A stretch of 64,000 nucleotides of DNA from an uncultured Butyricicoccus sp. (GCA_944376065.1 CALWBL010000002.1:124001-188000); one strand, 5' to 3'; shown: positions 52,595 through 61,611, counted from the stretch's first letter. Translations and numbers: made by a program. The notes: generated by a model not told the origin, from the letters alone.

Positions 52595-52834
52595 TTGTTT
52601 TTTAAGAGTCGATTATTTCGTAAAGATATAGAGCCACGTTGTTTTTATTGCTTACATGCAAGCAAACTTGATGATGATAATATAACTTGTAGAAAGCGTG
52701 GCATTATGCCCATAAATGGAAAGTGCAGACATTTTAGGTATGACCCACTGCGCAGAATACCGCCAAAGCCTGCCGTTTTGCGTTTAAACTTTAGTGATTC
52801 CGATTTTAGCTTGGAGGAAAACAATGAAGATTAA
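52595..52834 (+). CDS. Small cysteine-rich conserved protein
   Basis: Protein of 79 residues that I do not recognise as a named family. It has four cysteines, CFYC near residue 17 and single cysteines about 15 and 26 residues later (TCRKRG, GKCRHF), as in a small zinc-binding fold. The C-terminus is acidic. The start is TTG 52595, preceded by AGGAG at good spacing. The last 11 bases overlap the carboxypeptidase gene, which argues that it is a real, co-translated gene. Confidence 0.75.
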   Translation: MFFKSRLFRKDIEPRCFYCLHASKLDDDNITCRKRGIMPINGKCRHFRYDPLRRIPPKPAVLRLNFSDSDFSLEENNED

Positions 52835-54209
52835 CACAAATTTTGCAAAATTCCATCGTTTTACGGCGATATTTATTATATTTATACTTTTTTCTTTGCA
52901 GATTTTGCCCAGTGCTTTTGCACTTACAGACCCAAACCCACAAGCAACAGCAGCTATTCTTATTGATAATGATAGCGGTTATGTGCTTTATGATAAAAAT
53001 GCAGATGAAAAGCGTTTCCCAGCCTCTACAACCAAGATTATGACCGCACTTTTAACACTGGAAAATGCAGATGACCTTGATGCACTTGTGGAAGTTACTG
53101 AGGCGGATTTTATTGGTGTTGCTTCTGATGCCTCTAAAGCAGGGTTTATGGTGGGCGAACAAGTGCCTGTTATTGACTTGCTTTATGGTCTTATGCTGCC
53201 ATCTGGTAATGAGGCCGCAAATACACTTGCCCGTTATATAGGTGGTTCGGTTAATGATTTTGTGGATATGATGAATGAGAGAGCTAAGGAGTTAGGCTGT
53301 ACAGGTACCAACTTTGAAAATCCAAACGGTTTGCATGATGAAAACCATTATACAACTGCGAGGGATTTAGCAATAATAACACAACAGGCTTTAAAAGATG
53401 AAACCTTTGCACTTATTGTAAATACAGCTCAAAAAACTCTTAGTGAAACCAATATGACACCGATGCGCGATGGTAAGGCTTTAAAAGTTTATACAACAAA
53501 TATGCTTATTTATAGCCGTTATCAGCCTGAATATTATACCTATGCAAAGGGAGTTAAAACCGGTTATACATCAGCAGCGGGTTATTGTCTGGTATCTACT
53601 GCAAGATATGATGGGAGTCAGTTAATTTCTGTTGTTTTAGGCTGCGAAAGACCAGAGGGTGCAGCTAATGCAAATTCATTTGAGGAAACAAAAAAACTGT
53701 TCCGTTGGGGATTTAATAATTTTGAAACAGTAGATATGGTTGCAAGCGGTGAGAGCATAACCGAAGTACCAGTAAGGCTTTCAACTCAGCAAGATACCAT
53801 GGTGGTTGTGACTAAGGACAAGCTAAGCGGTATTATGCCAGTAGATGCTGATATGTCACGAATAGAACGTAAGATAGATGTTCCGGAGTCGGTAAATGCA
53901 CCGATTTCGGAGGGTCAAAAAATAGGTACTATGACAGTCACATACAATGGTTTTGAGTATGGTACAGTTGACCTTGTAGCATTAAACGATATTTCAGTAT
54001 CTCAAGTGCTTTACTATGCAGATAAAATAGAAAACTTTTTCCAAAGTAATGCATTTCGCATTATAGTTGTGTTTATTATTTTACTTTTTATCATGTATTT
54101 CTTATTCTTAGTATTAAGAGTGCGTTATACAAAAAGCAAACGCAAAAAAATGATGAAATCTAAACAGGCAAGATATCGTGATTATGATAAAGATAGACAT
54201 GATAGATAA
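52824..54209 (+). CDS. dacF: D-alanyl-D-alanine carboxypeptidase (DacF/PBP5-like)
   Basis: Penicillin-binding protein of 461 residues that trims the terminal D-alanine from peptidoglycan side chains outside the membrane. The signal peptide is about 1-34. Peptidase S11 motifs are SxxK at Ser68-Thr-Thr-Lys71, SGN at 127-129 and KTG at 245-247. A C-terminal beta domain follows (about 300-400). A terminal hydrophobic segment (about 410-435) with a strongly basic tail probably anchors it. The start is ATG 52824 after GGAGG. Its position after ylbJ suggests a spore-cortex role like DacF, but a vegetative PBP5 role is equally possible. Confidence 0.92.
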   Translation: MKINTNFAKFHRFTAIFIIFILFSLQILPSAFALTDPNPQATAAILIDNDSGYVLYDKNADEKRFPASTTKIMTALLTLENADDLDALVEVTEADFIGVASDASKAGFMVGEQVPVIDLLYGLMLPSGNEAANTLARYIGGSVNDFVDMMNERAKELGCTGTNFENPNGLHDENHYTTARDLAIITQQALKDETFALIVNTAQKTLSETNMTPMRDGKALKVYTTNMLIYSRYQPEYYTYAKGVKTGYTSAAGYCLVSTARYDGSQLISVVLGCERPEGAANANSFEETKKLFRWGFNNFETVDMVASGESITEVPVRLSTQQDTMVVVTKDKLSGIMPVDADMSRIERKIDVPESVNAPISEGQKIGTMTVTYNGFEYGTVDLVALNDISVSQVLYYADKIENFFQSNAFRIIVVFIILLFIMYFLFLVLRVRYTKSKRKKMMKSKQARYRDYDKDRHDR

Positions 54210-54214
54210 AAGAA

Positions 54215-54251
54215 AAAAACGCATGATGAACAACTTCATCATGCGTTTTAA
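54215..54251. terminator. Bidirectional terminator
   Basis: AAAACGCATGATGAA pairs perfectly with TTCATCATGCGTTTT around a CAAC loop, between two converging genes. Confidence 0.93.
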
Positions 54252-54260
54252 TTTTTGATA

Positions 54261-56012
54261 TTAAGGAAGTGAATACTGCTTTAAGTAATCATTATAACGT
54301 TTAGCAAAATCAGGGTCTTGACCACTCTTAATATGGCTTAAATATTCGTGGGTATCATAAGAACCGTGTTGAAGTTCAATAATACAAGCTGCAATATTAG
54401 AGCAATGGTCGGATACACGTTCAAAGTTTGTAAGTAGGTCAGAGAAGATAAAACCAAGCTCAATAGTGCAAAGACCTTCTTGCAGACGTGTAATGTGACG
54501 ATTTTTTATAGCGCCACGAAGATGGTCAACAACCTGTTCAAGCGGCTCAACTAAAACAGCGGTTTTAACATCACCAGTTTTAAAGCTGCTTATAGACATA
54601 TCAAGCACTTTGACAACAGCAGAAGAAATAACTTTAATTTCTTCTGTTGCATCATTTGAGAAGTGAATGTGTTTATCGTACATTTCCTTTGCTGCTTTAG
54701 CGATACCAACTGCATGGTCGCTTATTCTCTCAAAGTCACCTATGGTGTGAAGAAGTCTTGAAACCTCTCGGCTGTCAGCCTCGGAAAGATTATGAGAAGA
54801 AAGAGTAACAAGGTAAGAACCCAATCTGTCCTCGTAAACGTCTATTCTAGCTTCGGTATCTCTTACAAATTCATAATCATCTTCAGTATAATTTTCAATC
54901 AGTGAAAGGGCTTTATCCATAGCATCCTTTGATTTGTCAGCCATTCTTATAGATACCTTGCGGCACTGTTCAATAGCGATTGTAGGGGTTACCATTAGAC
55001 GTGGATCAAGCAGAGAAAAATCATCTGCTGTTTCTGATTCATCTGGAATTGTAGCACAAGCAAGGCGTTCAAGCACACCAGCAAGCGGTAACATAACAAC
55101 GGTTGCCACAATGTTAAAGCAAGAATGAACAACAGCTATACCAAAAGCATTGATTGGTTCATTGACAAATTGGAAGTTAAAGATTGCTTTTAGTGCATAA
55201 AATAGAGTTAGGAATACAAGTGTGCCAATGACATTAAAATAAAGGTGAACCATAGCGGTACGACGAGCATTTTTATTTGTGCCTATAGAGGAAAGCAAAG
55301 CAGTTGCACAAGTACCAATGTTTTGTCCCATAATAATAGGAATAGCACTGCCAAAAGTTACGCTGCCCGTTGCGGATAGTGCCTGCAAAATGCCTACAGA
55401 TGCAGAGGACGACTGAATAATAGCGGTAAGAGCTGTACCAGCAAGCACACCCAAAATGGGGTTGGAGAACATTAAAAGAATGTTTGTGAACTCTGGAACA
55501 TCCTTGAGGGGGGTAACTGCATCACTCATCATGTCCATACCAAACATTAGAACTGCAAAACCAAGTAAGATAGAGCCAATGTTTTTCTTTTTATTATCCT
55601 TGAGAAATGCGTACATAACAATACCGATGGCGGCTAGAATAGGTGAGAAAGATGTAGGTTTTAACATCTGAATAAGGAAACCATCGCCTTCAATACCAGA
55701 AAGGCTAAGAATCCAAGATGTAACAGTAGTACCAACATTAGCACCCATGATAATGCCGATGGCTTGTCTTAAACTCATAATACCAGAGTTTACAAAGCCA
55801 ACGACCATGACAGTTGTCGCAGAGGACGACTGAATAACAGCGGTAACTGCAAGACCTAGCACAAAGCCTTTAAGCGGACTGGATGTGAGTTTTTCAAGAA
55901 TAGTTTTTAACTTGTTGCCTGCACTTTTTTCCAGTCCTTCTCCCATTACAGACATACCGAAAAGGAACATCGAAAGACCACCAAGCAGGGATAGCACATT
56001 AAAAATATCCAT
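54261..56012 (-). CDS. Na/phosphate cotransporter family protein with PhoU domain
   Basis: Membrane protein of 583 residues. The N-terminal half (about 1-310) holds two inverted Na/Pi cotransporter repeats, each with the QSSSA motif (VIQSSSATTVM and IIQSSSASVGI) and the GxNxGT element (GANVGTTVT; GQNIGTCAT). The C-terminal half (about 345-560) is a PhoU-like helical domain. It likely imports phosphate using sodium and may be controlled through its own PhoU part. It is monocistronic and convergent with the carboxypeptidase gene. Confidence 0.93.
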   Translation of the reverse strand: MDIFNVLSLLGGLSMFLFGMSVMGEGLEKSAGNKLKTILEKLTSSPLKGFVLGLAVTAVIQSSSATTVMVVGFVNSGIMSLRQAIGIIMGANVGTTVTSWILSLSGIEGDGFLIQMLKPTSFSPILAAIGIVMYAFLKDNKKKNIGSILLGFAVLMFGMDMMSDAVTPLKDVPEFTNILLMFSNPILGVLAGTALTAIIQSSSASVGILQALSATGSVTFGSAIPIIMGQNIGTCATALLSSIGTNKNARRTAMVHLYFNVIGTLVFLTLFYALKAIFNFQFVNEPINAFGIAVVHSCFNIVATVVMLPLAGVLERLACATIPDESETADDFSLLDPRLMVTPTIAIEQCRKVSIRMADKSKDAMDKALSLIENYTEDDYEFVRDTEARIDVYEDRLGSYLVTLSSHNLSEADSREVSRLLHTIGDFERISDHAVGIAKAAKEMYDKHIHFSNDATEEIKVISSAVVKVLDMSISSFKTGDVKTAVLVEPLEQVVDHLRGAIKNRHITRLQEGLCTIELGFIFSDLLTNFERVSDHCSNIAACIIELQHGSYDTHEYLSHIKSGQDPDFAKRYNDYLKQYSLP

Positions 56013-56174
56013 ACCTTTTAAATCCTTTACTTTTTACAATATTTTTATTTTTATTACATACAATACTATTATAACATGAGTGTAGGCTCTGCCAACATGT
56101 ATTTATGTAAAATCTAAATAAAATTTTACATAAATTTTTCAACAATTTATTGATATGTAAACTTTGTCAAGCAC

Positions 56175-56213
56175 AAAAAACATTCCTATAAAAATTTTTA
56201 AAGGAATGTTTTG
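56175..56213 (-). terminator. Terminator after the radical SAM gene
   Basis: On the minus strand AAAACATTCCT pairs with AGGAATGTTTT around an AT-rich loop, followed by further T bases. Confidence 0.8.
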
Positions 56214-56221
56214 GTTAATAG

Positions 56222-57148
56222 TTATAATGCTGCAAATTTACCTTGAAAGCTGTTGCGGTTTACAAGCTCCGTGTCAATAGCGTTTAATACCAAACGCTTT
56301 CTTGAAGTCCAAAGTGGGGCAAGAAGTTTATCTCTTGGAGCATCGCCAGTTAAGCGACCAATGACTATTTCACTAGGCAAAACTTCGAGTTGGTCACAAA
56401 CAGTGTTTATATATTCGTCTTTGTCCATAGCAAAATTCTGATAAAGCTCTGCAAAGTGGGTGTTTTTAAGGTAATAAAGTGTGTGAATTTTAACACCATT
56501 TATGCCCATTTGACCTATAACTTTTGCAGATTCTACCATCATATCATGTGTTTCATAAGGTAAACCATTTAGAAGATGTGTCCATATGGGTATATTTACG
56601 CTTTTAAGCAAATTAACAGCCCTTTCAAATTCTGAAAAACCTTCACAACGGTTCATAATTTTGTTGGTTTTATCATGTATAGTTTGAAGTCCAAGCTCTA
56701 TTGTCAAATCGGTTTTATCTGCATATTCTGCGAGAAGCTGGCAACAGGCTTGGTCAATACAGTCCGCTCTTGTCGCAATAACCAAACCATATACATTAGG
56801 CAAACTTAAACATTTATCATAGACAGTTTTTAATCTGTCTATATCTGCATAAGTTCCGGAAAAAGATTGTAAATAAGCTAAATATTTAGTATTTTTCCAT
56901 TTTGATAGCTTTTTTGTGCCGGCATCAAACTGAATTTCAAGAGATTTCTCAGGAAATGCTATTTGCTCTCCGCTTCCTTCTTCTGAACAGAACAAGCAGC
57001 CGCCGGTTGAAAGCGTACCATCACGATTAGGGCAGGTAAAACCGCCATTTAGCGTAACTCTTGCAACTTTACAGCCGTATTTGTGTTTCAAATAGTATGA
57101 ATATGTGTGATAACGTTTGTTGTCATCTGAGTAGGGGAAAGGATTCAT
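56222..57148 (-). CDS. TIGR01212-type radical SAM protein (YtqA-like)
   Basis: Radical SAM enzyme of 308 residues with the non-standard cluster motif of this family: Cys39, Cys51 and Cys54 (CPNRDGTLSTGGCLFC, C-x11-C-x2-C). The conserved YHTYSYYLKHKYGCKVARV precedes it, and TIELGLQTIHDKTNK follows. The family is widespread in Firmicutes, resembles the Elp3-type barrel and has no established reaction. It begins right at the trmB stop codon, so the two are co-transcribed, which fits a possible RNA-linked role (inference). Confidence 0.92.
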   Translation of the reverse strand: MNPFPYSDDNKRYHTYSYYLKHKYGCKVARVTLNGGFTCPNRDGTLSTGGCLFCSEEGSGEQIAFPEKSLEIQFDAGTKKLSKWKNTKYLAYLQSFSGTYADIDRLKTVYDKCLSLPNVYGLVIATRADCIDQACCQLLAEYADKTDLTIELGLQTIHDKTNKIMNRCEGFSEFERAVNLLKSVNIPIWTHLLNGLPYETHDMMVESAKVIGQMGINGVKIHTLYYLKNTHFAELYQNFAMDKDEYINTVCDQLEVLPSEIVIGRLTGDAPRDKLLAPLWTSRKRLVLNAIDTELVNRNSFQGKFAAL

Positions 57149-57835
57149 TTATTCCGGTTTTCTAACAGGTCTACGTCTATCCATAAACTCAGGCAGACGG
57201 CGGCGAGCCTCAAGTCTATAAATTCTAAATCCTTGAGATGAAAATTTTTCCTCATATTCGGTCATGATGTTATCTTTTGCAAGCTCGGAGTTGTGCAAAT
57301 CAAGGGAAATATTCTGAACAAGCCACCCATATTCACAAATAGAAGAAATAGACCATTCAAACAAACGCTGGTTATCTGTTTTAAAGCATAAATCACCTGC
57401 TTTGCGTAAAATACTATTATAAACATCAAGGTAATCGGCATGTGTTAAACGTCTGCGGCGTTGTCTGTTAGGCGGCCAAGGGTCAGAGAAATTAAGATAA
57501 ATTCTATCAACTTCTTCGCTTTCAAATACATCGCCAAGTTCAGCAGCGTCAAAGCTAATAAACTTAAGGTTAGAAAGAGCGAGGTCTCTAGCATTTTCAG
57601 TTGCCATAATCAATGCCCCTTCTTCACGTTCAACAGCTACAAAGTTAATCTCTGGGTAGCGTTTTGCCATTTCCATAATAAATCTGCCTTTTCCGCAGCC
57701 AATTTCAAGGTGGATTGGATTTTCATTTGAGAAAATTTCGTTCCATTTACCTTTTGCAGATTGTGGGTTTGTAATCATTACATTAGCGCACGCTGCAAAA
57801 CGGGTATCTAAATTTTTCTTTTTACGCATTCGCAT
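57149..57835 (-). CDS. trmB: tRNA (guanine-N7)-methyltransferase TrmB
   Basis: SAM-dependent enzyme of 228 residues that forms m7G46 in the tRNA variable loop. It contains the SAM motif LEIGCGKGRFIMEMA, the acidic FVAVEREEGAL, and the tRNA-binding NFSDPWPPNRQRRRRL. GAGGA lies nine bases before the ATG. It is the first gene of a two-gene unit with the radical SAM gene, with a promoter at 57884-57912. Confidence 0.97.
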   Translation of the reverse strand: MRMRKKKNLDTRFAACANVMITNPQSAKGKWNEIFSNENPIHLEIGCGKGRFIMEMAKRYPEINFVAVEREEGALIMATENARDLALSNLKFISFDAAELGDVFESEEVDRIYLNFSDPWPPNRQRRRRLTHADYLDVYNSILRKAGDLCFKTDNQRLFEWSISSICEYGWLVQNISLDLHNSELAKDNIMTEYEEKFSSQGFRIYRLEARRRLPEFMDRRRPVRKPE

Positions 57836-57883
57836 TTTAAAAAATCCTCACTTATATTTATTAAAAGCTAATTTTTTATAAAT

Positions 57884-57912
57884 ATTATAACTGTTTGCAC
57901 ACGTCACAACAA
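57884..57912 (-). promoter_or_regulatory. Promoter of trmB
   Basis: On the minus strand TTGTTG (57912-57907), an exact 17-base spacer and a perfect TATAAT (57889-57884). Confidence 0.7.
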
Positions 57913-57979
57913 GGTTTAATACAATATATTGTGTGTTTTTACAAGATGTTTTTTGACTAAATTTATAAGTTTTACGAAT

Positions 57980-58008
57980 TTGACAAATTGGAGCAAATAT
58001 TTTATAAT
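57980..58008 (+). promoter_or_regulatory. Promoter of malQ
   Basis: TTGACA (57980-57985), 17 bases, TATAAT (58003-58008): a full consensus sigma-A promoter about 50 bases before the ATG. Confidence 0.88.
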
Positions 58009-58056
58009 GTTATTGTAGTTATTTACGAAAATATTAAGCGTGTGGAGGTCGTTATC

Positions 58057-59607
58057 ATGTTTGAGCGTTCCAGCGGTGTGCTTATGCACATAACATCACT
58101 ACCTTCCCCATATGGAATTGGCACACTGGGGCAGGCTGCATTCGATTTTATTGATTTCCTAAAAGAGGCCGGACAAAGATATTGGCAAGTTTTACCTCTT
58201 GGTCATACGGGCTTTGGTGATTCGCCATATCAATGCTTTTCTACTGTCGCAGGCAATTACTTGCTTATAGATTTAGATTTGCTTGTAGAGCAGAAACTTC
58301 TCACAAAAGAAGAAGTTTTGCAACATAAGCAGAAAAATCCTGATAAAGTTGATTATGAGACATTAAGAAAAACAAGAATGGAGCTTTTCAGAAAAGCATT
58401 TGCAAGAATTGATGTGGATATGCGTCAACAAATAGGCGTTTTCCGCAGACGCAATGATGAGTGGATAGAAGATTATACTTTATTTATGGCACTCAAAGAA
58501 GAAAAGTTTGATGATGCACCACTGTGGTTATGGGAAGATAAGAAAATCCGCAGTCGAGATGCTGAGGCTCTTAAAGCAGTAAGCGACGAGCTAAAGGAAG
58601 AAATTGATTTTAGAGTATTTCTTCAATATATTTTCTTTAAACAGTGGAAAGCCGTTCATAGTTATGCCAATAAAAATGGTGTGCAAATAATAGGCGATAT
58701 TCCTATTTATGTATCGCCAGATTCAGCAGATGTTTGGCAGCATCCACAGCTTTTCCAAGTTAAAATGGATTATACACCTAGAAAGGTTGCAGGAGTTCCT
58801 CCAGATTACTATTCTGCAACAGGTCAGTTATGGGGAAATCCTGTCTATGACTGGAAAACTCATGAGGCAGAAAAGTATCATTGGTGGGTATGGCGTGTAA
58901 GACGAAATATGGCCATGTTTGATGTACTCAGAATAGACCATTTCAGAGGCTTAGAATCCTACTGGGCGGTAGATGCAGGCGAAGAAACGGCAATAAACGG
59001 TCGCTGGTGCAAAGGTCCTGGAATGAAACTTATAAGAGCGCTCGAGCAGCAACTGGGCAAACTGCCTATCATAGCTGAAGATTTAGGTGTTATGACAGAC
59101 AAGGTTAGAGCATTACTTGCAAAAAGCGGTTTCCCTGGAATGAAAGTGCTTATTTTTGGTTTTGATGCACATAATGACAACGAACATCTGCCACATAATT
59201 ATCAACCTAATATGATAGTTTATACTTCAACACATGATAGTCAAAGTATTTGTGAACAGATTATGGATATTTGCAATGAGGAAGAAAAGCAGTTTGCATA
59301 TAAATACCTGAGAACTTCACCAAATGAGGCTTTGGGCTGGAGCGCAATAAAAAGCATTTGGTCATCAAGCGCAAGAATTGCCATGACAACTATGCAAGAT
59401 TTACTTTCTCTTGGAGCAGATGCAAGAATGAATATTCCATCAACCGTGGGCGGTAACTGGTCATGGAGAGTTAGAGCAGAAGGCATAAACTCAAAGGTTG
59501 CCGAAATGCTAAGAGAGATTACAGTAACTTACAAGAGATATTGTCCATATATACAGCCACAAATAGAGATTGATGAAGAACAAAGCGAGGAATTGTCAAA
59601 TAAATGA
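58057..59607 (+). CDS. malQ: 4-alpha-glucanotransferase (amylomaltase)
   Basis: Family GH77 enzyme of 516 residues, cytosolic, that transfers maltosyl/glucan segments in maltodextrin or glycogen metabolism. It begins FERSSGVLMHITSLPSPYGI and shows GDIPIYVSPDSADVW, the nucleophile region in VLRIDHFRGLESYWAV, IAEDLGVMTDKV with the acid/base glutamate, and YTSTHDSQSI. The start is ATG 58057, eight bases after GGAGG; in-frame starts further upstream precede that site and fall on the promoter. Its stop overlaps the next gene (ATGA). No other glycogen or maltose genes are in the window. Confidence 0.96.
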   Translation: MFERSSGVLMHITSLPSPYGIGTLGQAAFDFIDFLKEAGQRYWQVLPLGHTGFGDSPYQCFSTVAGNYLLIDLDLLVEQKLLTKEEVLQHKQKNPDKVDYETLRKTRMELFRKAFARIDVDMRQQIGVFRRRNDEWIEDYTLFMALKEEKFDDAPLWLWEDKKIRSRDAEALKAVSDELKEEIDFRVFLQYIFFKQWKAVHSYANKNGVQIIGDIPIYVSPDSADVWQHPQLFQVKMDYTPRKVAGVPPDYYSATGQLWGNPVYDWKTHEAEKYHWWVWRVRRNMAMFDVLRIDHFRGLESYWAVDAGEETAINGRWCKGPGMKLIRALEQQLGKLPIIAEDLGVMTDKVRALLAKSGFPGMKVLIFGFDAHNDNEHLPHNYQPNMIVYTSTHDSQSICEQIMDICNEEEKQFAYKYLRTSPNEALGWSAIKSIWSSSARIAMTTMQDLLSLGADARMNIPSTVGGNWSWRVRAEGINSKVAEMLREITVTYKRYCPYIQPQIEIDEEQSEELSNK

Positions 59608-60824
59608 ATTATAAAACAGTAGTTTTTGATTTAGATGGTACACTTTTAAATACTATTGGAGATTTAACTGATGCAGTAAATTATGGTGTGAGTCATTTAG
59701 GAATAAAACCATCAACCGAGCAGGAGATTACAGGGCGAGTTGGAAATGGTGCAGCTAAACTCTTACAAAGAACGCTTGATAAAAACAATGTGCAAGGTGA
59801 TGTAAATGAGTGTTTTAAGCGTTTTAGCGAATATTATAGAGAGCATATGACATGTAAAACTCACCCTTATGATGGAATTATTCATTTGCTTGAAAGATTA
59901 AAACAAGCGGGAATAAAAACCGCAATTTTAACCAATAAGTTTGATTTGGCAGCCAGAGAGATTGCTGAGCATTATTTTGGTGAGCTTATTGACTACACTC
60001 AGGGCGAACGCGTGGATATTCCACGCAAACCAGACCCAACTGCTTTGATAAGCATTATGGATATGCTTGGTTCTGATAAGGACAATACATTGTATGTAGG
60101 TGATAGCAAAGTAGATTTGCAAACAGCAAAAAACGCAGGTGTGCGTTCGGTTGCCGTAACATGGGGCTATGGAGATAATGAATCTTTAAAAGATGCTGAT
60201 ATGATAGTAGATAGAGCGTATCAGATTGAAGATATTATCTTCGGTATTGATTTTAATGAGCTGGAGAATAATTTCACAAAGCGTGGTTTTGGATTTAAGC
60301 TATTTGATACCAAAGAACAAGCGGTAAACTATGTGGTTGGTGAATGTAAGGGAAAAAGCGTAGGCTTTGGTGGTTCTGTAACACTTGACCAGTTAGGTGT
60401 TTATGAAAAACTGAAAGATAACGGAATAGATGCGCATTGGCACTGGAGAAATGAGCCGATTTATATGGATGGTGAAATTTATTTGACCTCTGCAAATGGT
60501 ATATCTAAAACTGGTGAGGTTGTAAATATAGATGGCACTTGTAATAGAGTAGCGGCAACACTTTATAATACTAAACGTTGTATTATAGTTTGCGGTGTAA
60601 ATAAGCTTACAATAGATTTACAGTCAGCTATTGAAAGAGCAAGAAATATATCCGCACCACTAAACGCCAAGAGATTAAATAAAAAAGTACCATGTGTTAT
60701 CACTGGTAAATGTGAGGACTGCCAAAGCCCAGAACGTATTTGTAAAGCAATGGTTGTTTTGATGAATCCGCCAACAGATATGGATTGTGAAATTGTCTTA
60801 GTTCGTGAGAACTTAGGTTACTGA
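59604..60824 (+). CDS. HAD phosphatase fused to a LUD domain
   Basis: Protein of 406 residues in two parts. Residues about 1-215 are a phosphoglycolate-phosphatase-type HAD hydrolase: FDLDGTLLNT (nucleophile Asp9, Asp11), AILTNKFDLA, a lysine in RKPDPTALI, and YVGDSKVDLQTAKNAG. Residues about 225-406 are a LUD (DUF162/LutC-like) domain: KGKSVGFGGSVTLDQLGVYEKL, TSANGISKTGEVVNIDGTCNRVAA and a cysteine-containing end (ITGKCEDCQSPERIC). Both families are normally separate proteins, and the LUD part lacks a LutB-type partner here. The gene is coupled to malQ by a 4-base overlap. The reaction is unknown; a link between sugar-phosphate repair and electron transfer is only a guess. Confidence 0.88.
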   Translation: MNYKTVVFDLDGTLLNTIGDLTDAVNYGVSHLGIKPSTEQEITGRVGNGAAKLLQRTLDKNNVQGDVNECFKRFSEYYREHMTCKTHPYDGIIHLLERLKQAGIKTAILTNKFDLAAREIAEHYFGELIDYTQGERVDIPRKPDPTALISIMDMLGSDKDNTLYVGDSKVDLQTAKNAGVRSVAVTWGYGDNESLKDADMIVDRAYQIEDIIFGIDFNELENNFTKRGFGFKLFDTKEQAVNYVVGECKGKSVGFGGSVTLDQLGVYEKLKDNGIDAHWHWRNEPIYMDGEIYLTSANGISKTGEVVNIDGTCNRVAATLYNTKRCIIVCGVNKLTIDLQSAIERARNISAPLNAKRLNKKVPCVITGKCEDCQSPERICKAMVVLMNPPTDMDCEIVLVRENLGY

Positions 60825-60853
60825 AAAATTTTTTGAAAAAATTAAAAAAATGC

Positions 60854-60882
60854 TTGACGAGAGTACATTCGCCTGTTATAAT
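60854..60882 (+). promoter_or_regulatory. Promoter of tRNA-Gly(GCC)
   Basis: TTGACG (60854-60859), 17 bases, TATAAT (60877-60882), about 31 bases before the tRNA. Confidence 0.85.
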
Positions 60883-60913
60883 GAATATCGTTCTGAAGAG
60901 AACAGAATGAAAT

Positions 60914-60989
60914 GCGGATGTAGCTCATCTGGTAGAGCGCCACCTTGCCAAGGTGGAGGTAGCGAGTTCGAGCCTCGTCATCCGCTCCA
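60914..60989 (+). tRNA. tRNA-Gly(GCC)
   Basis: 76 bases with an encoded CCA, acceptor GCGGATG/CATCCGC with discriminator T, and anticodon loop TTGCCAA giving GCC. It is the only plus-strand tRNA in the window. The remnants of lost genes begin about 100 bases after it. Confidence 0.96.
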
Positions 60990-60995
60990 AATTTT

Positions 60996-61028
60996 AAAGG
61001 ACACTGCCGTTTGACAGTGTCCTTTTTT
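60996..61028 (+). terminator. Terminator of tRNA-Gly
   Basis: AAAGGACACTG pairs with CAGTGTCCTTT, followed by TTTTTT. Confidence 0.9.
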
Positions 61029-61094
61029 GCTTTTATAAGCTAAAAATATTGCTTTACAATATAAGCCAATAGTGGCCGTTTATAAAGCGAATTA

Positions 61095-61304
61095 TTGTTT
61101 AATAGGAAATTGAACAAGTGCATAATTGGAATCGTACAAGCTGTTGCTGATAAAGGCGTAGGATATATAGGTGATTCACTAGATTTAGCAGAGCTTTTGA
61201 GTGTTCTTTATAGTGATTTTATGAGATTCAGACCAAAGGAGCCAAGCTGGACTGATAGGGATTTTTTAATTTGTTCAATAGATAGATACTCCGATTTTAG
61301 GTGA
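61095..61304 (+). pseudogene. Transketolase N-terminal remnant
   Basis: A 69-residue frame whose residues about 8-60 resemble the start of a transketolase N-terminal subunit: KCIIGIVQAVADKGVGYIGDS matches the usual I-x-H-A-x-x-S-G-H-P-G-G-S region in degraded form (the thiamine-binding His/Gly residues are lost), then DLAELLSVLYSDFMRFRPKEP and WTDRDFLICS. Full subunits are about 270 residues, so this is a truncated, mutated fragment, and no ribosome site supports it. It runs straight into a fragment of a different gene, which indicates a deletion that joined two gene pieces. Confidence 0.75.
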
Positions 61305-61455
61305 CCGCGACAGAAAAGTTTATTCTGAGCGCATACCATTAGGTTATGTTGGAACACCAGAGGATGTTGCAAAAGTTGCATTATTTCTTGTATCAGACGA
61401 ATCTTCATATCTTACAGGTGTTGTATTGCCAGTAGGTGGAGGAGCATCACTATAA
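61291..61455 (+). pseudogene. Short-chain dehydrogenase C-terminal remnant
   Basis: In a frame different from the preceding remnant, codons ending at the TAA of 61453-61455 read [20 protein letters not shown], then [18 protein letters not shown]. This is the typical C-terminus of FabG-like SDR enzymes (RxPLGRxGxPEDVAxxxxFL and SYxTGxxLxVDGG). The first 190 or so residues, with the Rossmann glycine motif and catalytic Tyr-Lys, are absent. It is certainly non-functional as it stands. A strong terminator follows. Confidence 0.8.
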
Positions 61456-61463
61456 TAGACTAT

Positions 61464-61517
61464 AAGCCGTCATTCTATTATCTCAGCAAGATGAGATTAG
61501 AATGATGGCTTTTTTTA
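61464..61517 (+). terminator. Terminator after the remnants
   Basis: AAGCCGTCATTCTA with TATCTC pairs with GAGATTAGAATGATGGCTT (a few G-T pairs), followed by TTTTTTT. It is a long, stable stem. Confidence 0.88.
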
Positions 61518-61603
61518 TATCCAAATATGATATATAAAAATTTAAGTGATTTTAGTTTTTTGATGTATTTAAGGTTGTTGTCTTTAATATTTTATAAAAA
61601 TAT

Positions 61604-61611
61604 GCTATAAT
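61604..61611 (+). promoter_or_regulatory. Extended -10 promoter of the second glycan locus
   Basis: TGC followed by TATAAT (61606-61611) forms an extended -10 element about 65 bases before the glycosyltransferase start. There is no clear -35 element. Confidence 0.5.
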
